Source of the DNA: DASQFQ01 sp963730115
Lineage (GTDB): Bacteria > Actinomycetota > Thermoleophilia > Solirubrobacterales > Solirubrobacteraceae
Assembly: GCA_963730115.1 (NCBI GenBank)
Contig: CAVSQM010000012.1
Location: forward strand, 248,001-312,000
Direction: 5' to 3'
DNA: 64,000 nucleotides
Shown: positions 8,646 to 17,283 of the stretch, piece by piece
Layout: every line of letters starts with the position of its first letter
Position numbering within the stretch: position 1 is the first letter of the stretch
Position numbers and translations under genes: made by a program
Notes under the pieces: model-generated
Database searches by the model: none
Seen by the model: only the letters and a program-made list of their open reading frames with translations
What the model was told of the DNA's origin: nothing

Positions 8646-8671
8646 GGCCGGCCCGCATCCGCGGGCCGGCC
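8646..8671 (+). terminator. Perfect 11-bp hairpin between binding-protein and permease genes
   Basis: GGCCGGCCCGC, loop ATCC, then GCGGGCCGGCC forms a perfect 11-base stem ten bases after the binding-protein stop. No T-run follows, so it is more likely a partial terminator or an mRNA-stabilising structure than a full stop. Such hairpins commonly let the binding protein be made in excess over the membrane subunits. Confidence 0.7.
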
Positions 8672-8705
8672 GCGTTCGCGCGTCCCGGGAGAGAGGACTC
8701 ACTCC

Positions 8706-9751
8706 ATGACACAGCCACAAGCACAGACCGCCGGCTCCGGCGGCGAGGGCGGGGGCCAGTCGGCACCGCCGACGTCCGGGGGCGGGGAAGGCCGCGCGAT
8801 CCCGAAGGTCTCCGGAGAGCGCGTCGCCCAGCTCGGCCCGCTGATCGCGCTGCTCCTCGCCTGCGCGTTCTTCACCACGCAGTCGGATCGCTTCCTGGAT
8901 CCGGCGAACTTCTCGCTGATCATCCAGCAGGTGATGGTGATCGGCACGCTGGCGATCGGCCAGACGCTGATCATCCTCACCGCGGGCATCGACCTGTCGT
9001 GCGGCACGGCGATGGCGCTCGGTTCGATCGTGATGACCAAGATGGCCGTCGACAACGACGTGCCGCCGATGCTGGCGATCCTGCTCGGGATCCTGACCTG
9101 CATGGCGGTCGGGTTCATCAACGGCGGGCTCGTGGTGGGGCTCGCGATGCCGCCGTTCATCGTCACGCTCGGCACCTACTCCATCTGTTACGCGCTCGTG
9201 CACATCTACTCCAAGGACGAGACGATCACGAACCTCCCGACCGCCATGACCAAGCTCGGCGAGACGTTCAAGATCGGCGGCACGGCGGTCACCTACGGAT
9301 CGCTGGTGACGTTGGCCTTGTTCGCGTTGTTCTGGTTCGTATTGACCCAGACGACCTGGGGCCGGCGCGTGTACGCGCTGGGCGACAACCCGGAGGCGAC
9401 GCGCCTGATGGGCGTCCCGGTGCGGCAAGCAGCTGGTGATGGTCTACGTGGTCGCCGGCGCGATCTACGGGATCGCGGCGCTGCTGCTCGATCGCCCGCA
9501 CGAACGTGGGCGACCCGAACGCGGGCCTGACCGACAACCTCGACGCGATCACCGCGGTCGTGCTCGGCGGCACCAGCCTGTTCGGCGGCCGCGGCACGAT
9601 CATCGGCACCCTGATCGGGGCGCTGATCATCGGGGTGGTGCGCAACGGCCTCGTCCTGATGGGCGTCGCCGCGACGTACCAGGTCCTGATCACCGGCATC
9701 CTGGTCATCGTGGCCGTCGCCGTCGACCAGATCGCGAGGAAGCGGGCATGA
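8706..9751 (+). CDS. CUT2-type sugar ABC transporter permease (two single-base insertions in this sequence)
   Basis: Membrane subunit of the importer, 347 residues when repaired. After a glycine-rich cytoplasmic N-terminus come hydrophobic segments including LIALLLACAFF, LTAGIDLSCGTAMALGSIVM (the conserved permease motif) and MPPFIVTLGTYSICYALV. An extra C at 9426 (after codons for GVPVR) and an extra G at 9490 shift the frame twice. Between them the protein continues as KQLVMVYVVAGAIYGIAALLL, then as RTNVGDPNAGL and AITAVVLGGTSLFGGRGT, the second conserved permease motif. Its stop overlaps the ATPase start as ATGA. The intact family motifs in all three frames argue for sequencing errors, not decay. 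Confidence 0.88.
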
Positions 9752-10638
9752 GCGCGGCAGACATGACGAAGGACGAGATCGAGAACCAGACGCCGATCCT
9801 GTCGGCGCGCGGGATCTACAAGAGCTACGGCCAGGTGACCGCCATCGACGGCGCCGACTTCGACCTCTATCCCGGCGAGATCCTCGCCGTGATCGGGGAC
9901 AACGGGGCCGGCAAGTCGAGCCTGATCAAGGTGCTCTCGGGCGCCACGATCCCGGACCGGGGCACGGTCAGCCTCGACGGCGAGGAGGTGCAGTTCAAGA
10001 CGCCGCACGACGCGCGCGAGGCGGGCATCGAGACCGTCTACCAGGACCTCGCGGTGGCGCCGGCGCTCGACATCGCGACCAACCTGTTCCTCGGTCGCGA
10101 GAAGCGGCGGGCGGGTCCCTTGGGGAGCATCTTCCGCATGCTCGATCACAAGGGCCAGAAGGAAGAGGCCGACAAGCAGATGAAGAACCTGCAGATCGGC
10201 ATCCGCTCGATGAGTCAGGCGGTCGAGACGCTGTCCGGCGGCCAGCGCCAGGGCGTGGCCGTGGCGCGTGCCGCGGCGTGGGCGCGCAAGCTCGTGATCA
10301 TGGACGAGCCGACGGCCGCGCTCGGCGTCAAGGAGTCCGGGCAGGTGCTCGAGCTGATCAAGCGCGTGCGCGACAACGGGCTGCCGGTGATCCTGATCAG
10401 CCACAACATGCCGCACGTGTTCGAGATCGCGGATCGCATCCACATCCACCGCCTGGGGAAGCGCGTGGCCGTGGTCGACCCGAAGGAGCACTCGATGCAC
10501 GAGGTCGTGGGCATCATGACCGGCGCCGTCGTGCACGACATCGAGCACAAGGACTCGGGCGACGAGGTCGTCATCCCGAAGGACGCGCCGCCGCCGACGC
10601 CCGAGGAGGAGCGGGCGGACGCCGAGCGGGCCGAGTGA
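9748..10638 (+). CDS. Sugar ABC transporter ATP-binding protein, single nucleotide-binding domain
   Basis: Drives the CUT2 importer. It is 296 residues with one ABC module: Walker A GDNGAGKSS near residue 53, the Q-loop region YQDLAVAPALDIATNLFLG, signature LSGGQRQGVAVARA, Walker B LVIMDEPTAALG and switch histidine ILISHNM. Most CUT2 ATPases (RbsA, MglA) have two modules in about 500 residues, so this is the short FrcA-like form. An acidic tail rich in P, E and D follows. The start overlaps the permease stop (ATGA), and the kinase gene begins two bases after its stop. Confidence 0.93.
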   Translation: MSAADMTKDEIENQTPILSARGIYKSYGQVTAIDGADFDLYPGEILAVIGDNGAGKSSLIKVLSGATIPDRGTVSLDGEEVQFKTPHDAREAGIETVYQDLAVAPALDIATNLFLGREKRRAGPLGSIFRMLDHKGQKEEADKQMKNLQIGIRSMSQAVETLSGGQRQGVAVARAAAWARKLVIMDEPTAALGVKESGQVLELIKRVRDNGLPVILISHNMPHVFEIADRIHIHRLGKRVAVVDPKEHSMHEVVGIMTGAVVHDIEHKDSGDEVVIPKDAPPPTPEEERADAERAE

Positions 10639-10639
10639 C

Positions 10640-11564
10640 GTGACTCCATCCATCGTCGTCGGCGGCGAGGCCCTCGTGGACCTCGTCGCCGGCGGTGACG
10701 GAGAGCTCGCCGCCCACCTGGGCGGCGGGCCCTTCAACTGCGCCCGCACGCTGGGCCGGCTGGAGCAACCGGTCGCCTACCTGGGCCGGCTCTCGAACGA
10801 CCGCTTCGGCTCGCAACTGCGCGAGCAGCTGCGCGAGGACGAGGTGAGCCTCGACTGCGTCGTCGAGACCGACGATCCGACCACGCTCGCGCTGGCGGAG
10901 GTCGACGAGCGAGGGCGCGGCGACCTACCGCTTCTACCACGAGGGGACGTCGGTCCCGGGGCTGACGCGCGAGCACGCGCTGCGCGTGCTGCCGGAGCGC
11001 GTCGACATGGTGCACGTCGGGACGCTCGGGCTGGTGTTCGAGCCGACGGCGGACGCCCTGGAGGCGGTCGTCGAGCGGGTGTCCGGGGAGGCGCTCGTGA
11101 TGGTCGACCTCAACATCCGCCCGCTGGCGATCGACGACCCGGACGCGTACCGGGCGCGGATCGGGCGGCTGCTCCCGCGCACGCACGTGGTCAAGGCGAG
11201 CGACGACGACCTCGCGTGGCTCGACCCCGACCACGGCCCGCTCGAGTCGGCGCGGGCGCTGCTCGAGGCCGGGCCGGACGTGGTGCTGCTCACGCGCGGC
11301 GGCTCCGGGGTGACCGTGGTGACGGCGGACGGCGAGACCGACGTGCCGGCGATGCGCGTCGAGGTGGTCGACACGATCGGCGCGGGCGACGCGTTCGGCG
11401 GCGGCTTCCTCGCGTGGTGGCGGCGCGCGGGGCTCGGCGCCGGTGACCTGGGCCAGGCCGACGCGCTGCTCGACGCCACGCACTTCGCGTGCCTCGTCGC
11501 GGGGCGGACGGTCGAGCGCGCGGGCGCCTCGCCGCCGCGTCTCGCCGAGGTCGCAACCGCCTGA
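10640..11564 (+). CDS. PfkB family carbohydrate kinase (one single-base insertion)
   Basis: Probably phosphorylates the sugar or its first product. The repaired protein has 307 residues, starting at GTG (MTPSIVVGGEALVDL), which fits the fructokinase-like branch. GGGPFNCARTLGRLEQPVAY is the N-terminal substrate-binding motif and DTIGAGDAFGGGFL the catalytic C-terminal motif. An extra G at about 10919 breaks the frame after ALAEVDERGR; reading resumes as ATYRFYHEGTSVPGLTREHA. It is last in the importer operon and runs convergently into the dehydrogenase that ends at 11572. Confidence 0.87.
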
Positions 11565-11571
11565 TCGGCGG

Positions 11572-12573
11572 CTACGGCGTGACGATCGGCTTCACGCTCT
11601 GCGGGTCCTCGCGGCCGGCGCGCAGCGCGGCGTCGACCTCGTCGAGCGGGTAGTGGCCGGTGACGATCGCGTCGAGGTCGACCTGCCCGGAGGCGGCCAG
11701 CGCGATCGCGGCCGGGTAGGTGTTGGCGTAGCGGAACGTGGCGCTGAGCCAGATCTCGCGGGTCTGGATGAGCGAGAGCGGGACCGTCGCCTCCGGGCCG
11801 CCGCCCATGCCGACCAGCACGGCGGTCCCCGCGGGGCGGAGCGCGGCGATGCCGTCGTTGAGCGCCTGCGGGTGGCCGGAGCACTCGATCAGCGCGTCGG
11901 CCTCGGGCAGGTCGTCGCCGGGCGCGTGCGTGCGCGTCGCGCCGGTCGCGCGCGCCAGCGCGAGGCGCCGCTCGTTGACGTCGGTCACGACGATCTCCGT
12001 CGCGCCGCGGGCGCGCGCGACCTGCGCGCAGAGCAGGCCGATCGGGCCGGCGCCGGTGATCAGCACGCGGTCGCCGGCGGTGACGCCCGCCTTCTCGCAC
12101 GCCCACAGCGCGACCGACAGCGGCTCCATCAGCGCGCCGGCCTCGTCGCTCAGCGAGTCGGGCAGCGCGTGCGCGAAGTCCTCGTGCCGCGCGATGAAGC
12201 GGGTGAAGGCGCCGTCGGTCGGCGGCGCGCCCATGAACTGCACGTCGCGGCACAGGTTGTAGGCGCCGCTGCGGCACTCGCGGCAGCGCCCGCACGGCAG
12301 CCCCGGCTCGAGCGTCACGCGGGCGCCGACGGCGTGCTTCGAGACCCGGTCGCCCGCCGCCACGACGCGGCCGGCGCTCTCGTGGCCGAGCACGTGCGGC
12401 GCCTTGACGATCCGCTCGGCGATGCGGCCGTGCTCGTAGTAGTGGACGTCGGAGCCGCAGACGCCGACGGCGGCGATCTCGACGAGCACCTCGAGCGGGC
12501 CCGGCTCGGGCGTCGGGCGGTCCTCGACGCGGACGTCGCCGGGGGCGTGGAGGACCGCGGCGCGGTTGCTCAT
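11572..12573 (-). CDS. Zinc-dependent polyol dehydrogenase (sorbitol/iditol dehydrogenase type)
   Basis: Medium-chain dehydrogenase of 333 residues oxidising a polyol or cyclitol with NAD(P). Catalytic zinc ligands are seen in GVCGSDVHYYEHG and LGHESAGRV. The structural zinc site is the four-cysteine lobe CGRCRECRSGAYNLC near residue 95. The nucleotide-binding fold contains LITGAGPIGLLCAQVARARG. Length and the HYYEHG signature place it with sorbitol/xylitol/L-iditol dehydrogenases. Only 17 bases separate its start from the divergent aroE start, so both promoters must reach into coding sequence. The substrate is inferred from the polyol context. Confidence 0.9.
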   Translation of the reverse strand: MSNRAAVLHAPGDVRVEDRPTPEPGPLEVLVEIAAVGVCGSDVHYYEHGRIAERIVKAPHVLGHESAGRVVAAGDRVSKHAVGARVTLEPGLPCGRCRECRSGAYNLCRDVQFMGAPPTDGAFTRFIARHEDFAHALPDSLSDEAGALMEPLSVALWACEKAGVTAGDRVLITGAGPIGLLCAQVARARGATEIVVTDVNERRLALARATGATRTHAPGDDLPEADALIECSGHPQALNDGIAALRPAGTAVLVGMGGGPEATVPLSLIQTREIWLSATFRYANTYPAAIALAASGQVDLDAIVTGHYPLDEVDAALRAGREDPQSVKPIVTP

Positions 12574-12590
12574 GTGAGGATTGTGCCCGG

Positions 12591-13433
12591 ATGAGCTTCC
12601 TGAGCCTCATCACCGGCTCGTTCGCGATGCCCGCGGCCGAGAATCCGACGGTCGCGATGGTCGAGGCCGCCTACCGCCATCACGGCCTCGACGCCCGCTA
12701 CCTGAACTGCGAGGTCGCGCCCGATGCGCTCGGCGACGCGGTGCGCGGCGCGAAGGCGATGGGCTGGGCCGGCTTCAACTGCTCGATCCCGCACAAGGTC
12801 GCGGTGATCGAGCACCTCGACGGGCTGGGCGAGTCGGCCGCGCTGATCGGGGCCGTCAACTGCGCGGTCGAGCGCGACGGCCGGTGGATCGGCGAGAACA
12901 CCGACGGCCAGGGCTTCCTGGAGTCGCTGCGGACGGTGGTGGACCCGGCCGGGAAGGCGCTGGTGATCCTCGGCGCCGGCGGCGCGGCACGCGCGATCGC
13001 CGTCGAGGCGGCGCTGGCGGGCGCGGCGTCCATCACGGTGGTGAACCGCGGGCGGGAGCGGGGCGAGGAGCTGGCGGCGCTGCTCTCCGACCACGCGCAG
13101 GCCGTGTTCGCGCCGTGGGCCGGCGACGACGTCGTGCCGGAGGGCACCGACATCCTCGTCAACGCCACGTCGATCGGCCTCTTCCCCGACGTCGACGCGC
13201 GGCTGCCGCTCGACCCCGGCTCGCTGCGGCCGGGAATGGTCGTCGCCGACGTCATCCCCAACCCGCCGCGCACGCGGCTCATCCGCGACGCCGAGGCGCG
13301 CGGCTGCACGGTGCTGGACGGGCTCGGGATGCTCGTCAACCAGGGCGTGATCGGGATCCGGCACTGGACCGGCCTCGACCCCGACCCGGCGGTCATGCGC
13401 CGCGCGCTGGAGGCGGCGCTCAACCTGCCGTGA
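12591..13433 (+). CDS. aroE: Shikimate dehydrogenase family protein
   Basis: NADP- or NAD-dependent dehydrogenase of 280 residues that reduces 3-dehydroshikimate or oxidises shikimate/quinate. The N-terminal substrate domain has FNCSIPHKVAVIEHLD with the catalytic lysine, then GAVNCAVERDG and GENTDGQGF. The cofactor domain has VILGAGGAARAIAVEAAL and VVNRGRERGEEL. Canonical AroE begins GNPI/HSLSP-like; here the N-terminus reads LITGSFAMPAAENPT, which with the catabolic setting points to a paralogue rather than the housekeeping enzyme. Its 3' end overlaps the convergent dehydrogenase by 14 bases. Confidence 0.85.
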   Translation: MSFLSLITGSFAMPAAENPTVAMVEAAYRHHGLDARYLNCEVAPDALGDAVRGAKAMGWAGFNCSIPHKVAVIEHLDGLGESAALIGAVNCAVERDGRWIGENTDGQGFLESLRTVVDPAGKALVILGAGGAARAIAVEAALAGAASITVVNRGRERGEELAALLSDHAQAVFAPWAGDDVVPEGTDILVNATSIGLFPDVDARLPLDPGSLRPGMVVADVIPNPPRTRLIRDAEARGCTVLDGLGMLVNQGVIGIRHWTGLDPDPAVMRRALEAALNLP

Positions 13434-14526
13434 TCAGCACCTTCGCGGAGCGCTCCGCGTCGAGCGCGGTCTGCATCGCGGCGGGCGCGTCGGCGACCGG
13501 GAAGCGGTGGGAGACCATCTCGGCGAACGGGACGCTGTCGGCGTGGCGCGCGAGCAGCGCGAGCGTGCGGTCGTAGACGAGCAGGTCCTCGCCGCCGATC
13601 CCCAGCAGCGCGAGGTTGCGCCCGCAGATCACGGCGGGGTTGAACGACTCCTCCCCCATGTCCACGAACGCGCCGACCTCGATGATCGTGCCGCCGTCGC
13701 GGACCATCGCGAGCGCCTTCGCGAACGAGCCCGGGAAGCCGGTGGCGTTGACCACGAGGTCGACGCCGCGGAGCTCGTCGGCGGCCGCCGCCTCGGCGCC
13801 GGCCACCCGCGCCACCACGTCGAGCCGCTTCTGCGACGGGTCGACCGCGAAGATCCGCCCGGCGCCCATCAGCGCCGCCTTGACCGCGTGCGCCTGCCCG
13901 AGCGCGCCGACGCCGATCACCGCGACCGTGTCGCCGGGCCGGAAGCCCGCCGGGCTCGGCAGCGCCGCCGCGCGCTCGAGCGAGTGCGTGACCGCGAAGA
14001 TCTCGGTCATCACCGCGACGTCGTCGGGCAGCGAGTCCGGCACGCGGAAGATCCCGGTGCCGGGCTTCAGGTACAGGTACTCCGCCCAGCCGCCGAACAG
14101 GTGCGGCGCGACGTCGGCGGCGAGCGCGTTGCCGTAGCTGTCGAGCCGCTCGCAGAGGAAGTAGGGAAAGCCGCGCTGGCACGGCTTGCACGTCCCGCAC
14201 GCGCGGTTCGGCGCCGGCACCACGCGGTCGCCGACCTCGAGCAGCGTGCCGTCGCCGGCGTAGGCGCCGGCGCCCTCCCCCACCGCCTCGACGATCCCCA
14301 CGTTCTCGTGGCCCTGGATCAGCGGGTAGGTCGCCCCGCGCGCCTTCTCCGGCGAGCCCGGGTACTGATCGACCTCGCCGCGGAACGTGTGCTTGTCGGT
14401 GCCGCAGATGCCCGAGGCGATCATCCGCAGCAGCACCGCGCCCGGCTCGAGCTCGGCGGGATAGGGATAGTCGCGCACCTCGAGCTGGTACGGCGCGACG
14501 AGCGTGGCGGCTTGGACGGTGGTCAT
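13420..14526 (-). CDS. Zinc-binding alcohol dehydrogenase family protein
   Basis: Medium-chain dehydrogenase of 368 residues. Catalytic zinc motif GICGTDKHTFRGE near residue 40 and GHENVGIVEAVGEG; structural zinc lobe CGTCKPCQRGFPYFLC near residue 110; Rossmann segment VAVIGVGALGQAHAVKAAL. It is a different subfamily from the sorbitol-type enzyme at 11572-12573, with an extra loop after the first zinc ligand. The substrate is probably a polyol, cyclitol or acyclic alcohol of this island. It starts 23 bases from the divergent iolG, and its end overlaps aroE convergently. Confidence 0.87.
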   Translation of the reverse strand: MTTVQAATLVAPYQLEVRDYPYPAELEPGAVLLRMIASGICGTDKHTFRGEVDQYPGSPEKARGATYPLIQGHENVGIVEAVGEGAGAYAGDGTLLEVGDRVVPAPNRACGTCKPCQRGFPYFLCERLDSYGNALAADVAPHLFGGWAEYLYLKPGTGIFRVPDSLPDDVAVMTEIFAVTHSLERAAALPSPAGFRPGDTVAVIGVGALGQAHAVKAALMGAGRIFAVDPSQKRLDVVARVAGAEAAAADELRGVDLVVNATGFPGSFAKALAMVRDGGTIIEVGAFVDMGEESFNPAVICGRNLALLGIGGEDLLVYDRTLALLARHADSVPFAEMVSHRFPVADAPAAMQTALDAERSAKVLITAG

Positions 14527-14549
14527 ACCTCGTTTGGTACACCATCGGC

Positions 14550-15527
14550 ATGCCCGCCGCCGTGCGCATCGGCGTCATCGGCGCCGGGATCATGGGCGCC
14601 GACCACGTCGCCACCCTGCACGGCGCCGTCAGCGGGGCCGTTGTCGCCGCCATCGCCGACGTCGATCCGGCGCGGGCGCAGGCCGCAGCCGTGCCGGGGG
14701 CGACGGTCGTCGCCGACGCCGCCTCGCTGATCGCCGACCCCGCCGTCGACGCGGTGGTGATCGCCTCGCACGACTCGACCCACGCCGAGCTCGCCCGCGC
14801 CTGCCTCGAGGCCGGCAAGCCGGTGCTGTGCGAGAAGCCGCTGGCGCCGACCGTGGCCGAGTGCGAGGCGCTCGTGGAGGGGGACACCCAGGGGCTGATC
14901 TCCGTCGGCTTCATGCGCCGCTTCGACCCCGCCTACCAGGACCTCAAGCTGGCCATCGACGCCGCGACCTACGGCGCGCCGCTGTTCATGCACTGCGTCA
15001 GCCGCGGCGTCAGCGCCGCCCCGGGGACGACCAGCGAGTACGCCGTCATCGGCGCCGCGATCCACGAGCTCGACGCCGTGCCCTGGCTGCTCGGCAGCCC
15101 GATCGTGGAGGTGAGCTGGCACGCGCCGCGCTCCTCGTCGCTGGTGACCGGGATGCAGGACCCGCAGCTCATCCTCCTGCGCACCGCCGACGGCGCCCTG
15201 ACCACGCTCGAGGTGTTCCTCAACGCCGGCTACGGCTACGACGTGAAGTGCGAGGTCACGTTCGAGCAGGGCACGCTCGCGCTCGCCCCCACCGGCCGCC
15301 TCGTCACCAACCACAGCGCGACCCAGGCCACCACCCATCCCGCCGACTGGCGCCCGCGCTTCGCCGACGCCTACCGGCTCGAGCTACAGGCCTGGATCGA
15401 CGCGCTCGCCGCCGGGGCGCCGCCGCCGCTGCCGACCGCCCGCGACGGGCTGGTCGCCACCGCGACCGCCGAGGCGGTCATCGCCTCGATGCACGACGGC
15501 GGGCGCTTCGTCGCCGTCGCCGCCTGA
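14550..15527 (+). CDS. iolG: Myo-inositol 2-dehydrogenase IolG (Gfo/Idh/MocA family)
   Basis: Oxidises myo-inositol to 2-keto-myo-inositol with NAD, the entry step of the pathway continued by the genes at 1-5084. It is 325 residues. GVIGAGIMGADHVATLHG is the dinucleotide fingerprint, CEKPLAPTVAECEAL contains the conserved EKP lysine, and VGFMRRFDPAYQDLK and AIHELDAVPWLLG carry residues characteristic of inositol dehydrogenases. The next gene starts two bases after its stop. It is divergent from the zinc dehydrogenase with a 23-base gap. Confidence 0.9.
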   Translation: MPAAVRIGVIGAGIMGADHVATLHGAVSGAVVAAIADVDPARAQAAAVPGATVVADAASLIADPAVDAVVIASHDSTHAELARACLEAGKPVLCEKPLAPTVAECEALVEGDTQGLISVGFMRRFDPAYQDLKLAIDAATYGAPLFMHCVSRGVSAAPGTTSEYAVIGAAIHELDAVPWLLGSPIVEVSWHAPRSSSLVTGMQDPQLILLRTADGALTTLEVFLNAGYGYDVKCEVTFEQGTLALAPTGRLVTNHSATQATTHPADWRPRFADAYRLELQAWIDALAAGAPPPLPTARDGLVATATAEAVIASMHDGGRFVAVAA

Positions 15528-15529
15528 GC

Positions 15530-16552
15530 ATGCCCCTCCCCGCCCCGCGCACGCCGGATCCGATGGCGGCGCCGGCGCTGCGCTGGGGCGTGATGGGCTC
15601 GGGCTGGATCGCCGAGCGCTTCATCGGCTCGCTCCAGCGCCACACGCGCCAGCAGGTCCTCGCCGTCGGCTCGCGCGACGCGGCGCGCGCCGCGGCGTTC
15701 GCCGCCGATCACCAGCTTCCGCGCTCCTACGGCGCCTACGCCGACCTGGTCGCCGACCCCGACGTCGACGTCGTCTACGTCGCGACGCCGCACACCGAGC
15801 ACCTGCCGTGCGCCCGGCTCGCGCTCGAGGCCGGCAAGCCCGTGCTGGTCGAGAAGCCGATCGGGATCAACGCCGCCCAGGCCACCGAGATCGCGCAGCT
15901 CGCCGCCGACCGCGGCCTGTTCTGCATGGAGGCGCTGTGGACGGCCTTCCTCCCCCGCTTCGACGTCGTGCGGCAGGTCCTCGACGCCGGCGCGCTCGGT
16001 GAGGTCCGCACCGTGCTGGCCGACATGGGCGAGCACTTCACCGCCGAGCACCGCATCCTGCGCGCCGACCTCGCCGGCGGCCCGCTGCTCGACCTCGGCA
16101 CCTACCCGATCGCGCTCGCCACCTGGGTGCTCGGCGCTCCCGAGCTGATCGTCGCCACCGGGCAGCCGCACCCGGCCGGCGTCAACGGCCAGGTCTCCGC
16201 GATCCTCGCCGACGCCGCCGGCAACCAGGCCGTGCTGCACACCACGGTGTTCAGCGCTACGCCGACGACGGCGACGATCGCCGGCACCGAGGCCACGCTC
16301 ACGCTGCCCGGCCCCTTCTACCAGCCCGGCGACGTGGTCCTCGCCCCCGCCGACGGCAGCCCGGAGCTGCGCTACAGCGAGCCGCCGATCGCCCACGACG
16401 CGCTGCACTTCGAGGCCGCCGAGGTCGCCCGCCGCATCGCCGCCGGCGAGCTCGGGTCACCGCTGCACCCGCTCGCCGCGTCGATCACCACGCTGGCGGC
16501 GATGGACGAGATCCGCCGTCAGTGCGGCATCACGTTCCCGGGCGAGGTCTAG
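15530..16552 (+). CDS. Gfo/Idh/MocA family oxidoreductase
   Basis: NAD(P)-dependent sugar dehydrogenase or reductase of 340 residues. Features in order are the Rossmann motif WGVMGSGWIAERFIGSLQRH, the EKP motif LVEKPIGINAAQATEIAQLA, FCMEALWTAFLPRFDVVRQV, and GGPLLDLGTYPIALATWVLG in the catalytic sheet domain. These resemble the dimeric dihydrodiol/D-xylose dehydrogenase branch more than IolG. It is probably co-transcribed with iolG. The stop overlaps the stop of the convergent bicupin gene by four bases (CTAG). Confidence 0.87.
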   Translation: MPLPAPRTPDPMAAPALRWGVMGSGWIAERFIGSLQRHTRQQVLAVGSRDAARAAAFAADHQLPRSYGAYADLVADPDVDVVYVATPHTEHLPCARLALEAGKPVLVEKPIGINAAQATEIAQLAADRGLFCMEALWTAFLPRFDVVRQVLDAGALGEVRTVLADMGEHFTAEHRILRADLAGGPLLDLGTYPIALATWVLGAPELIVATGQPHPAGVNGQVSAILADAAGNQAVLHTTVFSATPTTATIAGTEATLTLPGPFYQPGDVVLAPADGSPELRYSEPPIAHDALHFEAAEVARRIAAGELGSPLHPLAASITTLAAMDEIRRQCGITFPGEV

Positions 16553-17250
16553 AGCAGCGCAGCCGGCGTATGCACCACGAGGTAGCGCACCGGCTCGTCG
16601 ACCGCCTCGAGGCGGTGCGGCAGCTGGGGCTCCACGTGCACCCACGTCCCGGGCTCGAGCCGCCGCTCCTCGCCCTCGGCCGAGAACCCCAGCGTGCCCT
16701 CGAGGACGTAGAGCTCGACGTTGCGGACGTCGATGCGCGACATCGGCTGGGCGCCGGGCTCGAGCGCCCCGTCCTGGAGCTTGATCTCCGGCTGGTCCGC
16801 CCACTCCCCGAACGTCGCGCCGGCCGGGTTGCGCCCGCCGTCCTCCGGCGGGTCGTGCTGGTCGTAGGCGGCCTCGCGGCCGTCGCGCAGGTCGCGCATG
16901 TAGTCGGCGAAGCCCACGCCCGGCGCGTGGAAGTTGAGGAAGCGGACCTCGGCGTCGCTCGCGTTGCGGAAGCCGTGGACGATCTCCGGCGGCACGCGGA
17001 CGAGGTTGCCCGCCGGCACGTGCACCTCCTCCCCCTCCGGCCCGAGCCGGAGCGTGAACTCGCCCTCGAGCACGTAGAAGAGATCGGTGTGCTCGTAGTG
17101 GACGTGGAGGTCGGCCCCGTCGCGCCCCGGGCCGAAGCGCGACCACGTGGCGTGGAGCGCGTCGTGAGCGCAGAGGATCTCGACGCGCCGGTCGGGCGAG
17201 TCGCCGATGAGCTCTCCCCCACCGGGCGGGATGAAGGTCACTTGGGCCAC
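16549..17250 (-). CDS. Bicupin domain protein
   Basis: A 233-residue protein with two cupin barrels and no signal peptide. The first barrel shows DLHVHYEHTDLFYVLEGEF, including the histidine and glutamate metal-ligand pattern, and PPEIVHGFRN. The second shows LYVLEGTLGFSAEG and VEPQLPHRLEA but fewer metal ligands. Such proteins are isomerases, dioxygenases or storage-like enzymes; the exact reaction cannot be told. Its position at the end of the polyol island suggests a sugar-acid or keto-sugar substrate. The start lies 33 bases from the divergent histidine kinase gene. Confidence 0.75.
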   Translation of the reverse strand: MAQVTFIPPGGGELIGDSPDRRVEILCAHDALHATWSRFGPGRDGADLHVHYEHTDLFYVLEGEFTLRLGPEGEEVHVPAGNLVRVPPEIVHGFRNASDAEVRFLNFHAPGVGFADYMRDLRDGREAAYDQHDPPEDGGRNPAGATFGEWADQPEIKLQDGALEPGAQPMSRIDVRNVELYVLEGTLGFSAEGEERRLEPGTWVHVEPQLPHRLEAVDEPVRYLVVHTPAALL

Positions 17251-17283
17251 GCGCGGAGTCTAGGCGTGAATAATCGGGTCTGA

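Noticed and set aside
8646..8671. Rho-independent terminator ending transcription after the binding-protein gene
   Set aside because: The hairpin is strong but lacks a T-run, and permease, ATPase and kinase follow with overlaps, so full termination is unlikely.
9436..9751. Programmed frameshift in the permease gene
   Set aside because: No slippery heptamer or pseudoknot is seen, two independent +1 changes are needed, and the same type of insertion recurs in many unrelated genes.
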